From: an uncultured Bacteroidota bacterium | GTDB lineage: Bacteria > Bacteroidota > Bacteroidia > Chitinophagales > Chitinophagaceae | NCBI GenBank assembly: GCA_903905065.1 | Contig: CAIVEW010000085.1 | Location: 1 to 46,408, forward strand | DNA length: 46,408 bases | Direction: 5' to 3' | Shown: one piece after another, positions 24,202-33,071 of the stretch | Layout of the letters: every line of letters begins with the position of its first letter | Numbering within the stretch: position 1 is the first letter of the stretch | The notes under the pieces: model-generated | The model's database searches: none | What the model was told of the DNA's origin: nothing | What the model saw: the letters and a program-made list of their open reading frames with translations, nothing else | Made by a program: the position numbers and the translations under genes

Positions 24202-24849
24202 TCACCGTATATCAAAAAGCAGGCTCAAACTAATATCCAGGTCATGGTTCGGGTTGTAAGTATTACCCGGGTCTTTAACTGCGTCTACAAAGCCCTGGTA
24301 GTAGCCAAGGTCGAGATCGATCCATGTTTTGTTGGCTACCCTGAAATCAAGGCCACCACCACCGTCCAGGCCGGCGTCAAACGTCCGGAAGTAAGAGGAA
24401 TTATGGGCCGTATAATAATCCTGGTAAGCATTGCTGACAGTATTAGTTTCGCCCAGCTTTGCGGCAAATGAAGGGCCAAGATATAGGTTTGGCCTGATAC
24501 AGTCTGTGCGTTTACCGAAGAAATAGTAAGCCCTAACCGGCACACGTAAGTAAAGAGGCCGGAAGGTTTGTGTAGTGCCGTAATAATCAACCGCATACCC
24601 TTCAGAAGAGAGTGTTACCTGGCCACCCCAGCCCCAGTGAGGATTGTGCAGTTCAATAAGGCTGATACCAGCATAGCCGGAGGTTTTAAATGCTGCATTG
24701 CCGGGCAGGTAGCCCACCCAGCTATTGCCGATCCCTCCAACGGGGCCCAGGAACGTGGAGCCTGTTTTGACGTCCGTTGTGGTCATCTGTGCCATCAATG
24801 GCCCGGCACTTATCATTATCCCGATCGTAACCAACCATATCTTTTTCAT
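24202..24849 (-). CDS. outer-membrane beta-barrel-like protein, unknown function
   Basis: A 215-residue exported protein: signal peptide at 1-21 (MSAGPLMAQ-like end, GPLMAQ), then alternating amphipathic strands with aromatic residues (GWGGQVTLSSEGYAVDYYG, PLYLRVPVRAYYFFGK, LYLGPSFAAKLG, LDLGYYQG) and a C-terminal strand ending in an Arg after SLSLLFDI. This fits the porin/PorT-like outer-membrane barrel class of Bacteroidota. No specific function. Neighbour genes are unrelated. Confidence 0.8.
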   Translation of the reverse strand: MKKIWLVTIGIMISAGPLMAQMTTTDVKTGSTFLGPVGGIGNSWVGYLPGNAAFKTSGYAGISLIELHNPHWGWGGQVTLSSEGYAVDYYGTTQTFRPLYLRVPVRAYYFFGKRTDCIRPNLYLGPSFAAKLGETNTVSNAYQDYYTAHNSSYFRTFDAGLDGGGGLDFRVANKTWIDLDLGYYQGFVDAVKDPGNTYNPNHDLDISLSLLFDIR

Positions 24850-24943
24850 AAGATCATATTTTAGTCCGCGTCTACGGCGAAAAACTCCGTGCCTTGATAT
24901 GATTTCTTAAAAGATTTTAACATGGCTTTGATGCCCGGGTGAC

Positions 24944-24966
24944 GTGTGTTTGCTGGCGCAACACAC
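24944..24966. other. hairpin in the gap before the small conserved gene
   Basis: GTGTG-T-TTGC (24944-24953) pairs with GCAACACAC (24958-24966) around TGGC, with one bulged T. It lies in the 141-base gap between the beta-barrel gene and the next + strand gene. Whether it acts as RNA or DNA element is open. Confidence 0.25.
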
Positions 24967-24990
24967 CTATTAAACTACTAACTTTATACA

Positions 24991-25299
24991 ATGGAAGAAA
25001 TGGCTACAGTAACCGAGGTGATCAATAAGCTCAGACAAGAGGGCTACGTGGAAGACTTTAACCTGCAGCAAAATTGCCTGCTATGCCGGAACGCACACTA
25101 CAGCGTTTTTCATGACGAGTTTGTGATCGATAAAGTGTATCGTTTTGAGGGAGATAGTGATCCCGCGGATGAGGCAACCGTTTATGCCATTTCCTGCCCT
25201 AAATATGACATAAAGGGTGTACTGGTAAATGGCGCAGGTATATATACGGACGGGATGACAGATGAAATGCTGGAATCGCTGAAAATAAGCAGGAAGTAG
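24991..25299 (+). CDS. small conserved Bacteroidota protein
   Basis: A 102-residue protein. It belongs to a small family widespread in Bacteroidota and often labelled 'phosphoribosylpyrophosphate synthetase', a name its sequence does not support: it lacks the PRPP-binding loop and is far too short. Conserved-looking features are the EDFNLQQNCLLC block with a CxxC (CLLC) pair, FVIDKVYRFEGDSDPADEATVYAIS, and GVLVNGAGIY. The CxxC plus a free Cys could bind metal. It precedes trxA by 44 bases and may be co-transcribed. A TAACTTTA box just before the ATG suggests a leaderless mRNA. An alternative start lies at 25000. Confidence 0.8.
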   Translation: MEEMATVTEVINKLRQEGYVEDFNLQQNCLLCRNAHYSVFHDEFVIDKVYRFEGDSDPADEATVYAISCPKYDIKGVLVNGAGIYTDGMTDEMLESLKISRK

Positions 25300-25343
25300 C
25301 GATGGTACGGATTTTGCGTATTGGTATGGTATATTAAAGAGCA

Positions 25344-25637
25344 ATGGACAAGTTTAGCGAAGTAATAAAATCTGAGAAACCCGTACTGGTGGATTTTTTC
25401 GCCACATGGTGCGGACCATGCAAGATGATGGCGCCGATATTGCATGACCTCAAAGCCGCGGTCGGTGACAAGGTCACCATTCTCAAAATAGACGTGGATA
25501 AGAACCCGGAAGTTTCGTCTCAATTCCAGGTGCAGGGCGTGCCCACCCTTATCATCTTTAAACAGGGGAAAGTGGCGTGGCGACAATCGGGGGTGGTGCA
25601 GGCGAAGGAATTGGAGCGGGTGTTGACAGGATTATGA
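25344..25637 (+). CDS. trxA: thioredoxin
   Basis: A 97-residue single-domain thioredoxin without signal peptide. The active site WCGPCK is at residues 22-27 and the cis-proline loop VPTLIIF near 67-73; DVDKNPEVSSQFQVQGVP matches the family between them. It is a little shorter at the N-terminus than E. coli thioredoxin (108). General cytoplasmic disulfide reductase. It is convergent with trhO, 27 bases apart, without a clear hairpin between. Confidence 0.95.
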   Translation: MDKFSEVIKSEKPVLVDFFATWCGPCKMMAPILHDLKAAVGDKVTILKIDVDKNPEVSSQFQVQGVPTLIIFKQGKVAWRQSGVVQAKELERVLTGL

Positions 25638-25664
25638 ATCCCTTTTTACTGCTAAAAGAGGAAA

Positions 25665-26723
25665 TTAGTGTTCCTGGTTTTTCCACTCATCCCTGTGCTT
25701 TCTCAGTGGGTGCTCTTTTGACTTATTAAAGATCATGGGTCCGTTCTCGCGGCCCGCACGGCGGGCGCGCTGTTCGTCTGCGGGCAGGTTTTTTTCTTTC
25801 CTGCATTCTTCGCTGCAGCAGCCTTCATATTTCGCGGCGCATTCTTCGCACTGAATGAACAGCAGGTGGCACCCATCATTCTTGCAGTTGGTATGGGTGT
25901 CGCATGGCTTGCCGCAAATGTGGCAGGCGGCTATTACATCTTCAGTAATGCGCTCCCCCAGTCGTTCATCAAACACAAAGTTTTTCCCCTTAAATTTCAG
26001 CGGCAGGTTTTCTTCCTTCGCTTTGCGGGCATACTCTATAATGCCGCCCTCCACATGGAAAACATTTTTGAACCCATTGTGCAGCATATAGGCGCTGGCT
26101 TTCTCGCAGCGTATGCCGCCAGTGCAGTACATAATAATGTTGGTATCTTTCTTATCTTTTAGCATATCCACAGCCATAGGTAGCTGGTCGCGGAAGGTAT
26201 CTGATGGAACTTCTATGGCGTTTTCAAAATGGCCCACCTCGTACTCGTAGTGGTTGCGCATGTCTACGATGATCGTGTCCGGCTTTTCGGCGAGTTCGTT
26301 ATATTCTTTGGCTTTCAGGTATTTGCCTTTCCGCTTCATGCTAAAGGAGGGGTCATCGATCCCGTCCGCAACGATTTTTGGTCGCACCTTCATGCGCAGT
26401 ACCCAGAATGATTTCCCATCATCTTCCATGGCTATATTCATGCGAATGCCATTCAGATCAGGGTGGGCGGCATACAGCGCATCGCGAAATGCATGATAGT
26501 TGCCCGAAGGAACACTTACCTGGCCGTTAATACCCTCGTGGGCAATGTATATGCGCCCAAAGACTTTTAGGGCATTGAACTTGAGGTAGAGATCGTTGCG
26601 AAAAGCGCTCGGGTCCGCTACCGGGAAGTATTGGTAGAACGAAACGGTAGTGCGCGGCTCTGTTTCGGCCAGCATCTTTTGTTTCAGTTCTTCATTGTTT
26701 ACGCGGTTGTGTAGCACTGGCAT
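25665..26723 (-). CDS. trhO: tRNA uridine(34) hydroxylase TrhO (rhodanese family)
   Basis: A 352-residue protein with the TrhO plan: an N-terminal acylphosphatase-like domain (about 25-115), a rhodanese domain (about 130-225) with active-site Cys200 in [13 protein letters not shown], and a C-terminal zinc-finger-like region with [18 protein letters not shown] and CCSEEC clusters. TrhO uses O2 to hydroxylate U34 as the first step to (m)cmo5U or ho5U. The ATG at 26723 fits the family. Its predicted leader of about 90 bases holds a dispersed palindromic repeat. Confidence 0.95.
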   Translation of the reverse strand: MPVLHNRVNNEELKQKMLAETEPRTTVSFYQYFPVADPSAFRNDLYLKFNALKVFGRIYIAHEGINGQVSVPSGNYHAFRDALYAAHPDLNGIRMNIAMEDDGKSFWVLRMKVRPKIVADGIDDPSFSMKRKGKYLKAKEYNELAEKPDTIIVDMRNHYEYEVGHFENAIEVPSDTFRDQLPMAVDMLKDKKDTNIIMYCTGGIRCEKASAYMLHNGFKNVFHVEGGIIEYARKAKEENLPLKFKGKNFVFDERLGERITEDVIAACHICGKPCDTHTNCKNDGCHLLFIQCEECAAKYEGCCSEECRKEKNLPADEQRARRAGRENGPMIFNKSKEHPLRKHRDEWKNQEH

Positions 26724-26748
26724 GGTGTACCTTCCTTTGTTTTTTAAT

Positions 26749-26805
26749 TCCGCCTTCGCTAAAGCCTTCGTTAAAACTATGGCTATTGATAAATAGCTAT
26801 GGCGG
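26749..26805 (-). repeat. degenerate palindromic repeat in the trhO leader
   Basis: TCCGCC (26749-26754) with CTTCGCTAAAGC and the facing AGCTATGGCGGA (26795-26806) form an imperfect palindrome with a nested GCTATT/AATAGC pair. Elements of this CCGCC-CTTCGCTAAAGC type are common between Bacteroidota genes. It lies downstream of the predicted -7 box, so it should be transcribed into the trhO mRNA leader. Confidence 0.55.
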
Positions 26806-26820
26806 ATGAAAGAGAAAGTG

Positions 26821-26828
26821 CAAAATTA
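26821..26828 (-). promoter_or_regulatory. -7 promoter box for trhO
   Basis: On the - strand the bases read TAATTTTG, fitting TAnnTTTG, with a predicted start near 26815. Confidence 0.5.
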
Positions 26829-26871
26829 CCGAATAATGCTTTTCCGGAAGATGATTTTCGTCAGTTCATTG

Positions 26872-27390
26872 TCACTTGATCTTGTAAAAGTGTACTGTAT
26901 CAAAATAATAGGCGGGATTATCCAGGTTTCTTATAATACGCTGTCGTATGCCTGTAGCGTTGAGTTCCCACATGGTTGAATCATGCACAGTGGCTGTCGT
27001 CATCTTCGTAAAGTCTTTATTTATGTCGATCACCTTCAGAAAGAAATATCCCTTTTCTTTGTACATAAGGTATTCGTTGCTCTCCAGGTACGGGATACTA
27101 ATAAAAATGGCATCCCCAATTTTAGTGAAATGAATATTCATTTCTATAGTACGGTTTTTGCCGCCCCGGTCCCAGAATTTTGCATGATACGCATCTGTGC
27201 TGTACGGCAACCCCCACTCTATCTGGTAGTAGTTGTTTTTGTTCGAGTCCTCTTCGAACTTCCACTTACCTACAAACCCCTTGTTAAAAGTATCGGTTGC
27301 GGGTTCATTGATCGGAAATTGCGCAACGCTATTGCAACCGTAGGAATATATGACCAACGCGCTTATCGCCAATAATAGCAAATTCTTCAT
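26872..27390 (-). CDS. putative lipoprotein, unknown function
   Basis: A 172-residue protein with a lipoprotein-like leader: MKNLLLLAIS, hydrophobic core, then YSYGC near residue 19 as an imperfect lipobox. The mature part is mainly beta (KWKFEEDSNKNNYYQIEW, IEMNIHFTKIGDAIFISI, YLMYKEKGYFFLKVIDINK) and resembles small lipocalin-like Bacteroidota lipoproteins, without a strong match. It follows a 63-residue membrane protein gene on the same strand with a 52-base gap. Confidence 0.75.
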   Translation of the reverse strand: MKNLLLLAISALVIYSYGCNSVAQFPINEPATDTFNKGFVGKWKFEEDSNKNNYYQIEWGLPYSTDAYHAKFWDRGGKNRTIEMNIHFTKIGDAIFISIPYLESNEYLMYKEKGYFFLKVIDINKDFTKMTTATVHDSTMWELNATGIRQRIIRNLDNPAYYFDTVHFYKIK

Positions 27391-27442
27391 AAGTTAACCT
27401 TTGTTAGTGTTATGTTTGAATGATTCGAAATTTTAATGTTGA

Positions 27443-27634
27443 TTAATGTCTCTGGATATGTTCCAAAACAGCTTTCAGTATTTGATTTAATACGGTAATT
27501 ACAAATGCGAATAGTAAGCTCGTTAGAACCCCATAAAATATATCAGGGCATCCTAAAATTATAAGGGTAATGCAGGATGCAACAAACCAAAAAATAAATT
27601 CCACGATTAAACTGTTTACCTGATAATTTTTCAT
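27443..27634 (-). CDS. small two-helix membrane protein
   Basis: A 63-residue protein with two hydrophobic stretches (about 8-27 and 32-52), a short charged C-terminus (KAVLEHIQRH) and an N-terminal KNYQVN. It has a normal ATG and an AT-rich upstream region. No family recognised. It may be transcribed with the lipoprotein gene just downstream. Confidence 0.65.
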   Translation of the reverse strand: MKNYQVNSLIVEFIFWFVASCITLIILGCPDIFYGVLTSLLFAFVITVLNQILKAVLEHIQRH

Positions 27635-27739
27635 AAAAATTATTTGATCTATTTTCTATAAATCTACTATATTTTTAAAAAGATGTATATAGTCCCCACG
27701 GATAATCACGAATCATTTTATAGTTGCACTTGAAACAAT

Positions 27740-27747
27740 TACTTTTG
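27740..27747 (+). promoter_or_regulatory. -7 promoter box for the cytochrome c biogenesis genes
   Basis: TACTTTTG fits TAnnTTTG; the expected start near 27753 leaves a leader of about 15 bases before the ATG at 27768. Confidence 0.5.
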
Positions 27748-27767
27748 CACAAAATCTGGTACCCCTG

Positions 27768-28466
27768 ATGCGTAGCTGGTGGTGGAAAATCCTTTGTATC
27801 ATTCTTTGTTTGTATGTTGCCGTCGGCGGATTCCTGATGTCGGTACCGCGGCTGGACATACTCAATGAGACCATACGCAATCTTTACTTTCACGTACCTA
27901 TGTGGTTTACCATGATCGTGCTGTTTGGAGCCGCCTTCTTTTATTCTATTAAATACCTGCGCACCGGCGATCTGCAAGATGATATTTATGCGGTGCAGTT
28001 TACCAATACGGGAATTTTCTTCAGCATACTGGGCATGCTCACTGGCATGGAGTGGGCGCAATATACCTGGGGTGCGGCATGGAGCAATGACCCTAAGCAG
28101 TTAGGCACAGCAATGAGCATGCTGATCTACTTTGCCTACATCATACTACGCGGAGGTCTTAAAGACGAAGAAAAGAAAGCGAAAATAAGTGCTGTGTATA
28201 ACGTATTTGCTTTTGCCATGATGATCCCGCTCATCTTTGTTTTACCACGTATGGTGGACTCACTGCATCCGGGAAATGGCGGCAATCCGGCATTTGCAAA
28301 ATATGACCTGGACAGTGATATGCGGATGGTATTTTATCCTGCTGTTGTGGGATGGATCATGCTGGGCTGGTGGATAGCTACGCTGAAAACAAGGCTGGCA
28401 TTGGTGCGGTATCGCAGCGAAAACACATTGCAATTTGAACTTGAAAAAAAGCAAAATAATGGGTAA
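27768..28466 (+). CDS. ccsA: CcsA/CcmC-like cytochrome c biogenesis (heme handling) protein
   Basis: A 232-residue integral membrane protein with about six membrane segments. The tryptophan-rich heme-handling motif is present as MEWAQYTWGAAWSNDPKQ (about residues 93-110), equivalent to the WWD-type motif WGxxWxxD of CcmC/CcsA. His47 in NLYFHVPMW and a further conserved region before helix 6 (MRMVFYPAVVGWIML) fit heme ligation. It passes heme across the membrane for cytochrome c maturation. The stop codon overlaps the start of the next gene, so the two are translated together. Other ccm genes are not in the window. Confidence 0.9.
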   Translation: MRSWWWKILCIILCLYVAVGGFLMSVPRLDILNETIRNLYFHVPMWFTMIVLFGAAFFYSIKYLRTGDLQDDIYAVQFTNTGIFFSILGMLTGMEWAQYTWGAAWSNDPKQLGTAMSMLIYFAYIILRGGLKDEEKKAKISAVYNVFAFAMMIPLIFVLPRMVDSLHPGNGGNPAFAKYDLDSDMRMVFYPAVVGWIMLGWWIATLKTRLALVRYRSENTLQFELEKKQNNG

Positions 28467-28671
28467 GCAAATCCTGACAACCATATTTTTATTGCTAATA
28501 ACTTGCATGGGTGCAAGCGCGCAAACCGAGATGGCAGATACCATGCGGTCGAACGGTAAAATTTACGTTGTGGTTGTGGTATTAGCTACTATCTTTGCGG
28601 GGATTTTCGCGTACCTCATTATGCTTGACCGCAAGATCGGTAAACTTGAAAAAGAAAGTAAATCAAAATAA
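28459..28671 (+). CDS. CcmD-like small membrane protein
   Basis: A 70-residue protein whose ATG (28459) lies inside the end of the ccsA-like gene, an eight-base overlap typical of translational coupling. It has a signal-like leader (residues 1-23, ending SAQ), then one membrane helix (about 36-55) and a KIGKLEKESKSK basic end. Size, topology and position match CcmD, which helps release heme-loaded CcmE in other bacteria. A longer in-frame start at 28435 would extend further into ccsA. Confidence 0.75.
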   Translation: MGKQILTTIFLLLITCMGASAQTEMADTMRSNGKIYVVVVVLATIFAGIFAYLIMLDRKIGKLEKESKSK

Positions 28672-28697
28672 TTATCTCACACTAAAATTCAGAAAAG

Positions 28698-30137
28698 GTG
28701 GAAACAGTAAATGCCAAGCCAACACATCAGGCACACTACAGCTTTTTTCATGGCGTAGAACGCAACTTTGATAAAGCTGCGAAATATACACGTTTCGAGG
28801 CAGGTATCCTTGAGCAGATCAAGGCCTGCAATTCGGTGTACCAAATGAAATTTCCTGTGCGCATCGGCGACAAAATAGAGGTGATAGAAGCGTACCGCGT
28901 ACAACATTCGCACCACAAACTGCCATGTAAAGGCGGTATCCGCTATAGCATGGATGTGAACCAGGATGAGGTGATGGCGCTTGCATCGCTGATGACCTAC
29001 AAATGCGCTATCGTGAATGTACCTTTCGGCGGCGCTAAGGGTGGTATCAAGATAGATCCTAAGAGATACACTCCGTTTGAATTGGAAAAAATAACCCGTC
29101 GTTATGCATCTGAGCTGGTGAAGAAAAACTTCATAGGCCCGGGCCTCGACGTTCCTGCTCCGGACTACGGAACAGGCGCACGCGAAATGAGCTGGATCGT
29201 AGATACGTATGCTTCTCTGAAAACAGGCGAAGTAGATGCTATGGCATGTGTGACCGGCAAACCGGTAACGCAGGGCGGCGTTCGCGGTCGTACTGAGGCT
29301 ACCGGCCTCGGAGTTTATTATGGTATCCGCGAAGTATGTATGGTGGCTGAAGATATGAAGAAAATAGGCCTTACTCCTGGTATTGAAGGTAAGAAAGTGA
29401 TCATACAGGGATTAGGAAATGTGGGCTACCACGCGGCTAAGTACTTCCAGGAAAACGGCGCTGTTGTTGTTGGCCTTGCCGAGTACGAAGGCGGTATCTA
29501 CAATGAAAAAGGACTGGACGTAAATAAAGTAGTTGAATTCCGCAAAACAACGGGTTCTATTCTGAATTTCCCCGGTGCTACTAATTTCAAGAACAGTGCG
29601 GAAACCATGGAGCAACCTTGCGACATCCTGATACCAGCGGCTCTTGAAAATGTGATCAACAAATCTAACGCTGACCGCATACAGGCTAAAATAATAGGCG
29701 AAGCTGCTAACGGGCCACTGACCCCTGATGCTGACGAAATACTGGGTAAGAAAGGCGCTATCATAGTACCGGACATGTACCTGAACGCAGGCGGTGTTAC
29801 CGTATCTTATTTCGAATGGTTGAAAAACCTGAGCCACGTACGTTTTGGCCGCATGGACAAGCGTTTCAGTGAAAATCAGAACCACTTCCTGCTGAAATCT
29901 GTAGAAGACCTGACCGGCAAAAAAGTAAACGACATAGAGCGCCAGCAGCTATTGCACGGCCCGGACGAAGTAGACCTGGTTTACTCGGGCCTGGAAGATA
30001 CCATGATCGGTTCTTACCATGAGATCCGCGAGGCGCTGATGCGCCTGGGTAGCGGTGTGGATATGCGTACTGCCGCATTCACAGTGGCTATTGATAAGGT
30101 GGGTGTATCTTACGAAGAACTGGGTATATTCCCATAA
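28698..30137 (+). CDS. glutamate dehydrogenase (Glu/Leu/Phe/Val dehydrogenase family)
   Basis: A 479-residue oxidative-deaminating enzyme. PCKGGIRY (76-83) and MTYKCA hold substrate-binding Lys78 and Lys102; FGGAKGGI holds the catalytic Lys114; [12 protein letters not shown] (about 154-165) follows; GLGNVG (238-243) binds NAD(P). It is longer than the usual ~420 residues, mainly by about 50 residues at both ends. The start is a GTG at 28698 preceded by AGAAAAGG; the nearby ATG is out of frame. It links glutamate and 2-oxoglutarate, next to aconitase in this genome. A TTCG-loop terminator follows. Confidence 0.93.
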   Translation: METVNAKPTHQAHYSFFHGVERNFDKAAKYTRFEAGILEQIKACNSVYQMKFPVRIGDKIEVIEAYRVQHSHHKLPCKGGIRYSMDVNQDEVMALASLMTYKCAIVNVPFGGAKGGIKIDPKRYTPFELEKITRRYASELVKKNFIGPGLDVPAPDYGTGAREMSWIVDTYASLKTGEVDAMACVTGKPVTQGGVRGRTEATGLGVYYGIREVCMVAEDMKKIGLTPGIEGKKVIIQGLGNVGYHAAKYFQENGAVVVGLAEYEGGIYNEKGLDVNKVVEFRKTTGSILNFPGATNFKNSAETMEQPCDILIPAALENVINKSNADRIQAKIIGEAANGPLTPDADEILGKKGAIIVPDMYLNAGGVTVSYFEWLKNLSHVRFGRMDKRFSENQNHFLLKSVEDLTGKKVNDIERQQLLHGPDEVDLVYSGLEDTMIGSYHEIREALMRLGSGVDMRTAAFTVAIDKVGVSYEELGIFP

Positions 30138-30156
30138 TTCAGTTTGCAGACGGCAG

Positions 30157-30177
30157 CCTGCCTGCCGGTAGGCAGGT
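30157..30177. repeat. CCTGCCT/AGGCAGG palindromic repeat, copy 2
   Basis: Identical over its arms and spacer (CCTGCCT-GCCGGT-AGGCAGG) to copy 1 at 9528. It lies between the glutamate dehydrogenase stop and its terminator, as copy 1 lies between phaB and its terminator. Confidence 0.7.
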
Positions 30178-30203
30178 TGGCAGTTGCCGGCTAAATAATA
30201 TTT

Positions 30204-30236
30204 CAAAGGCTGTCTTCGGACAGCCTTTGGTGTTTT
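30204..30236 (+). terminator. terminator with UUCG loop after glutamate dehydrogenase
   Basis: CAAAGGCTGTC (30204-30214) and GACAGCCTTTG (30219-30229) form a perfect 11-base stem closed by TTCG, followed by GTGTTTTT. The stable tetraloop makes it one of the clearest terminators in the window. Confidence 0.92.
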
Positions 30237-30285
30237 TATGAGGCTTTTGGTCATTTTTGCCCTTTTACCGAATTAACAAATTCCG

Positions 30286-30293
30286 TACCTTTG
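30286..30293 (+). promoter_or_regulatory. -7 promoter box for aconitase
   Basis: TACCTTTG matches TAnnTTTG and is identical to the boxes at 147 and 4617. The leader to the ATG at 30330 is about 30 bases. Confidence 0.6.
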
Positions 30294-30329
30294 CACCCTG
30301 AATTAATAACGCTTAAAATTCTTTTCATA

Positions 30330-32606
30330 ATGGCATTTGATATTGATCTCATCCAGAAGATTTACCAGCAGTTACCGGGAAAAGTGGCGTCAGCACGCAA
30401 ATTGCTCGGCCGCCCGCTTACGCTCACAGAAAAAATACTGTATTCGCACACGTATGACGCGCCTACAAAGGCTTATGGCCGTGGGCACGATTATGTGAAT
30501 TTCTCCCCGGACCGCGTAGCCATGCAGGATGCAACCGCACAAATGGCATTGTTGCAGTTCAGCACGTGTGGCCGCGAGCAGGTAGCAGTGCCCAGCACGG
30601 TGCATTGTGATCACCTGATACAGGCCAAGGTAGGCGCTGCGGCTGACCTGGCTACAGCGCTGGATGTGAACAAAGAAGTGTATGATTTCCTTGCTTCTAT
30701 ATCGAATAAATATGGCATTGGTTTCTGGCGCGCAGGCGCTGGTATCATTCACCAGGTGGTGCTTGAAAACTACGCATTTCCGGGCGGTATGATGATAGGC
30801 ACAGATAGCCATACCCCAAATGCCGGCGGCCTTGGCATGGTGGCTATAGGCGTGGGTGGTGCGGATGCTGTAGATGTAATGGCGGGCCTGCCATGGGAGC
30901 TTAAAATGCCTAAGGTAATAGGTGTGAAGCTTACCGGTAAGATGAGTGGCTGGACATCGGCAAAAGACATTATTTTGAAAGTTGCGGGTATACTCACCGT
31001 AAAGGGTGGTACAGGCGCTATCGTCGAATATTTTGGTGAAGGTGCAGACAGCCTGAGCTGTACAGGTAAGGGCACCATATGCAACATGGGTGCGGAAATC
31101 GGCGCTACCTGCTCCATCTTCGGGTATGATGAGAAAATGGGCGATTATTTGCGCGGCACAAATCGTGCTGATGTGGCACAACTCGCCAACGGAGTAATGA
31201 AGGACCTTCGCGCTGACCAGGAAGTATATGACAACCCCGAGGCATTCTTCGATCAACTGATTGAAATAAACCTGGATGCGCTGGAACCACATGTAAACGG
31301 ACCATTCACGCCAGACCTTGCTACGCCGATCAGCCAGATGGCTGCTGCACTCAAGGAGCATGGATGGCCGGAAGAAATAGAAGTGGCGCTGATAGGTTCC
31401 TGCACTAACTCATCTTACGAGGATATTTCCCGCTCCGCTTTTATCGCCCGTGACGGTATGGCGAAGGGGCTTAAAGCAAAGAGCGAATTCACTATAACAC
31501 CGGGTTCTGAAATGGTGCGTTACACCATAGAGCGCGATGGCATGCTGGATACGTTTGACAAAATGGGTGGCATAGTGTTGGCGAATGCGTGCGGACCATG
31601 CATAGGCCAGTGGGCGCGCCACGTAGCTGACCCATCAAAAAAGAATACGATTGTAACTTCCTTCAACAGGAATTTTGCAAAGCGTAACGACGGGCTTTCG
31701 TCCACTCATGCGTTTGTGGCGTCTCCTGAGATCGTTACAGCATTTGCGCTGGCGGGTAAGTTATCATTCAACCCCCTTACAGATACCATAAAGAACGAGA
31801 AAGGCGAAGACGTGAAACTGGACGAACCCCAGGGCTATGAAATGCCACCCCTTGGCTTTGACGTAAAGGACGCTGGTTATCATGCGCCTGCCGCCGATGG
31901 GTCTAAAGTACAGGTGATTGTTGATCCGAAGAGCGACCGCCTGCAACTGCTGGAACCATTCCCGGCATGGGATGGCAAAGAGCTTACCGGCTTGAAACTG
32001 CTGATCAAGGCGTTCGGAAAGTGTACTACCGACCACATCTCTATGGCCGGCCCATGGTTGAAGTACCGCGGCCACCTGGACAATATCTCTAACAACATGC
32101 TGATAGGCGCTATCAATGCCTTTAACATGGAGACGAATAAAGTGAAGAACCAACTATCCGGTGAATATGGCGAAGTACCTGCTACTGCCCGTGCCTACAA
32201 GGCGCACAACATAGGCAGCATAGTGGTAGGCGATGAGAACTATGGCGAAGGCAGCAGCCGTGAGCACGCAGCTATGGAACCGCGCCACCTCGGCGTTCGC
32301 GCGATACTTGTGAAGAGCTTTGCTCGTATACATGAGACGAACCTGAAGAAACAGGGTATGCTGGCCATCACCTTTGCAGATAAGCAAGACTATGACAAGA
32401 TACTAGAAGACGATACGATAGATATTAACGGCCTCATTACTTTTACTCCGGGCGAGCAACTGACCCTGGTGCTCAACCACAAGGACGGCAGCAAGGAGGA
32501 AATAAAAGTGAACCATACCTACAACGAACAGCAGATAGAGTGGTTCCGTGCAGGTGGTGCGCTCAATGTGATACGCAGTGAGTTTGCAGCGAAAGCAATG
32601 GCGTAG
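30330..32606 (+). CDS. aconitate hydratase, mitochondrial-type
   Basis: A 758-residue aconitase that isomerises citrate and isocitrate in the TCA cycle. The [4Fe-4S] ligands are Cys358 (GSCTNSS), Cys421 and Cys424 ([10 protein letters not shown]), exactly the numbering known for mammalian mitochondrial aconitase, and its overall length fits that subgroup rather than bacterial AcnA (about 890) or Acn[17 protein letters not shown] (154-169) and [14 protein letters not shown] near the swivel domain are further signatures. The ATG at 30330 follows the promoter box at proper distance. It stands alone between two terminators. Confidence 0.97.
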   Translation: MAFDIDLIQKIYQQLPGKVASARKLLGRPLTLTEKILYSHTYDAPTKAYGRGHDYVNFSPDRVAMQDATAQMALLQFSTCGREQVAVPSTVHCDHLIQAKVGAAADLATALDVNKEVYDFLASISNKYGIGFWRAGAGIIHQVVLENYAFPGGMMIGTDSHTPNAGGLGMVAIGVGGADAVDVMAGLPWELKMPKVIGVKLTGKMSGWTSAKDIILKVAGILTVKGGTGAIVEYFGEGADSLSCTGKGTICNMGAEIGATCSIFGYDEKMGDYLRGTNRADVAQLANGVMKDLRADQEVYDNPEAFFDQLIEINLDALEPHVNGPFTPDLATPISQMAAALKEHGWPEEIEVALIGSCTNSSYEDISRSAFIARDGMAKGLKAKSEFTITPGSEMVRYTIERDGMLDTFDKMGGIVLANACGPCIGQWARHVADPSKKNTIVTSFNRNFAKRNDGLSSTHAFVASPEIVTAFALAGKLSFNPLTDTIKNEKGEDVKLDEPQGYEMPPLGFDVKDAGYHAPAADGSKVQVIVDPKSDRLQLLEPFPAWDGKELTGLKLLIKAFGKCTTDHISMAGPWLKYRGHLDNISNNMLIGAINAFNMETNKVKNQLSGEYGEVPATARAYKAHNIGSIVVGDENYGEGSSREHAAMEPRHLGVRAILVKSFARIHETNLKKQGMLAITFADKQDYDKILEDDTIDINGLITFTPGEQLTLVLNHKDGSKEEIKVNHTYNEQQIEWFRAGGALNVIRSEFAAKAMA

Positions 32607-32636
32607 GTAAGGCAAAAGTTAATAGGGATAAGTTAG

Positions 32637-32668
32637 TAACCCATTCGAGAGAGTGGGTTATTTTTTTT
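32637..32668 (+). terminator. terminator after aconitase
   Basis: TAACCCATTC (32637-32646) and GAGTGGGTTA (32651-32660) pair with one wobble around GAGA, followed by eight T residues. Confidence 0.92.
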
Positions 32669-32721
32669 CGGGCATACTTTGTTATTATTTCGTAAAATTC
32701 CCGCAAATATTGCTACTCAAC

Positions 32722-32751
32722 TTGTTATAACCAAGGACTTGGTTAAATTTG
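32722..32751 (+). promoter_or_regulatory. promoter with an inverted repeat between its boxes (PspC-like gene)
   Basis: A TTG (32722-32724) and a -7 box TAAATTTG (32744-32751) are 19 bases apart, a suitable Bacteroidota spacing. Between them is AACCAAG-GA-CTTGGTT (32729-32744), a perfect inverted repeat with seven-base arms that shares its last base with the -7 box. A repressor or activator bound there would sit exactly in the promoter spacer. The regulator is unknown. Confidence 0.6.
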
Positions 32752-32760
32752 CAATATCCC

Positions 32761-32991
32761 ATGCGCAAGCTATACGACATAAAAGACTTTATTGAATGGA
32801 AGGCATTTGGTGTATGCCAGGCTATAGGTGAGCGTATGGGCGTGGCTACATCGCGCATCAGGCTGTGGTTTATCTACATTTCCTTTCTTACACTCGGCTC
32901 CCCGATCATTGTATACATGGTATTGGCCTTCTGGATGAACATGAAGCATTATATACTGCAGCGACGCAGAAATCCATTGAAATGGCTTTAG
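32761..32991 (+). CDS. PspC-domain protein (stress-responsive membrane regulator-like)
   Basis: A 76-residue protein with the PspC layout: a short amphipathic N-terminus with GVCQAIGERMGVATSRIRLWFI, then a hydrophobic membrane segment (about 40-62, FLTLGSPIIVYMVLAFW) and a basic end (QRRRNPLKW). In other bacteria PspC senses envelope stress. The ATG at 32761 gives a leader of only a few bases; a TTG at 32749 falls inside the -7 box. No pspA is near. Control by the inverted repeat in its promoter is likely. Confidence 0.8.
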   Translation: MRKLYDIKDFIEWKAFGVCQAIGERMGVATSRIRLWFIYISFLTLGSPIIVYMVLAFWMNMKHYILQRRRNPLKWL

Positions 32992-33042
32992 GCCAGGTAT
33001 CAAACGCAGGAATGTATCTCTAATAGAAACCCCGGAACAAGG

Positions 33043-33061
33043 TCCCGATCTTTTATCGGGA
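33043..33061. other. short hairpin, terminator-like
   Basis: TCCCGAT (33043-33049) and ATCGGGA (33055-33061) pair around CTTTT. It lies between the pspC-like gene and a convergent gene. There is no T run, so it is a weak terminator or a small repeat. Confidence 0.4.
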
Positions 33062-33071
33062 GGAGATGTGT

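Noticed and set aside
30390..31361. 323-residue open frame opposite aconitase
   Set aside because: Aconitase on the + strand is complete and unmistakable; the antisense reading has the usual His/Tyr/Cys-rich composition of a shadow.
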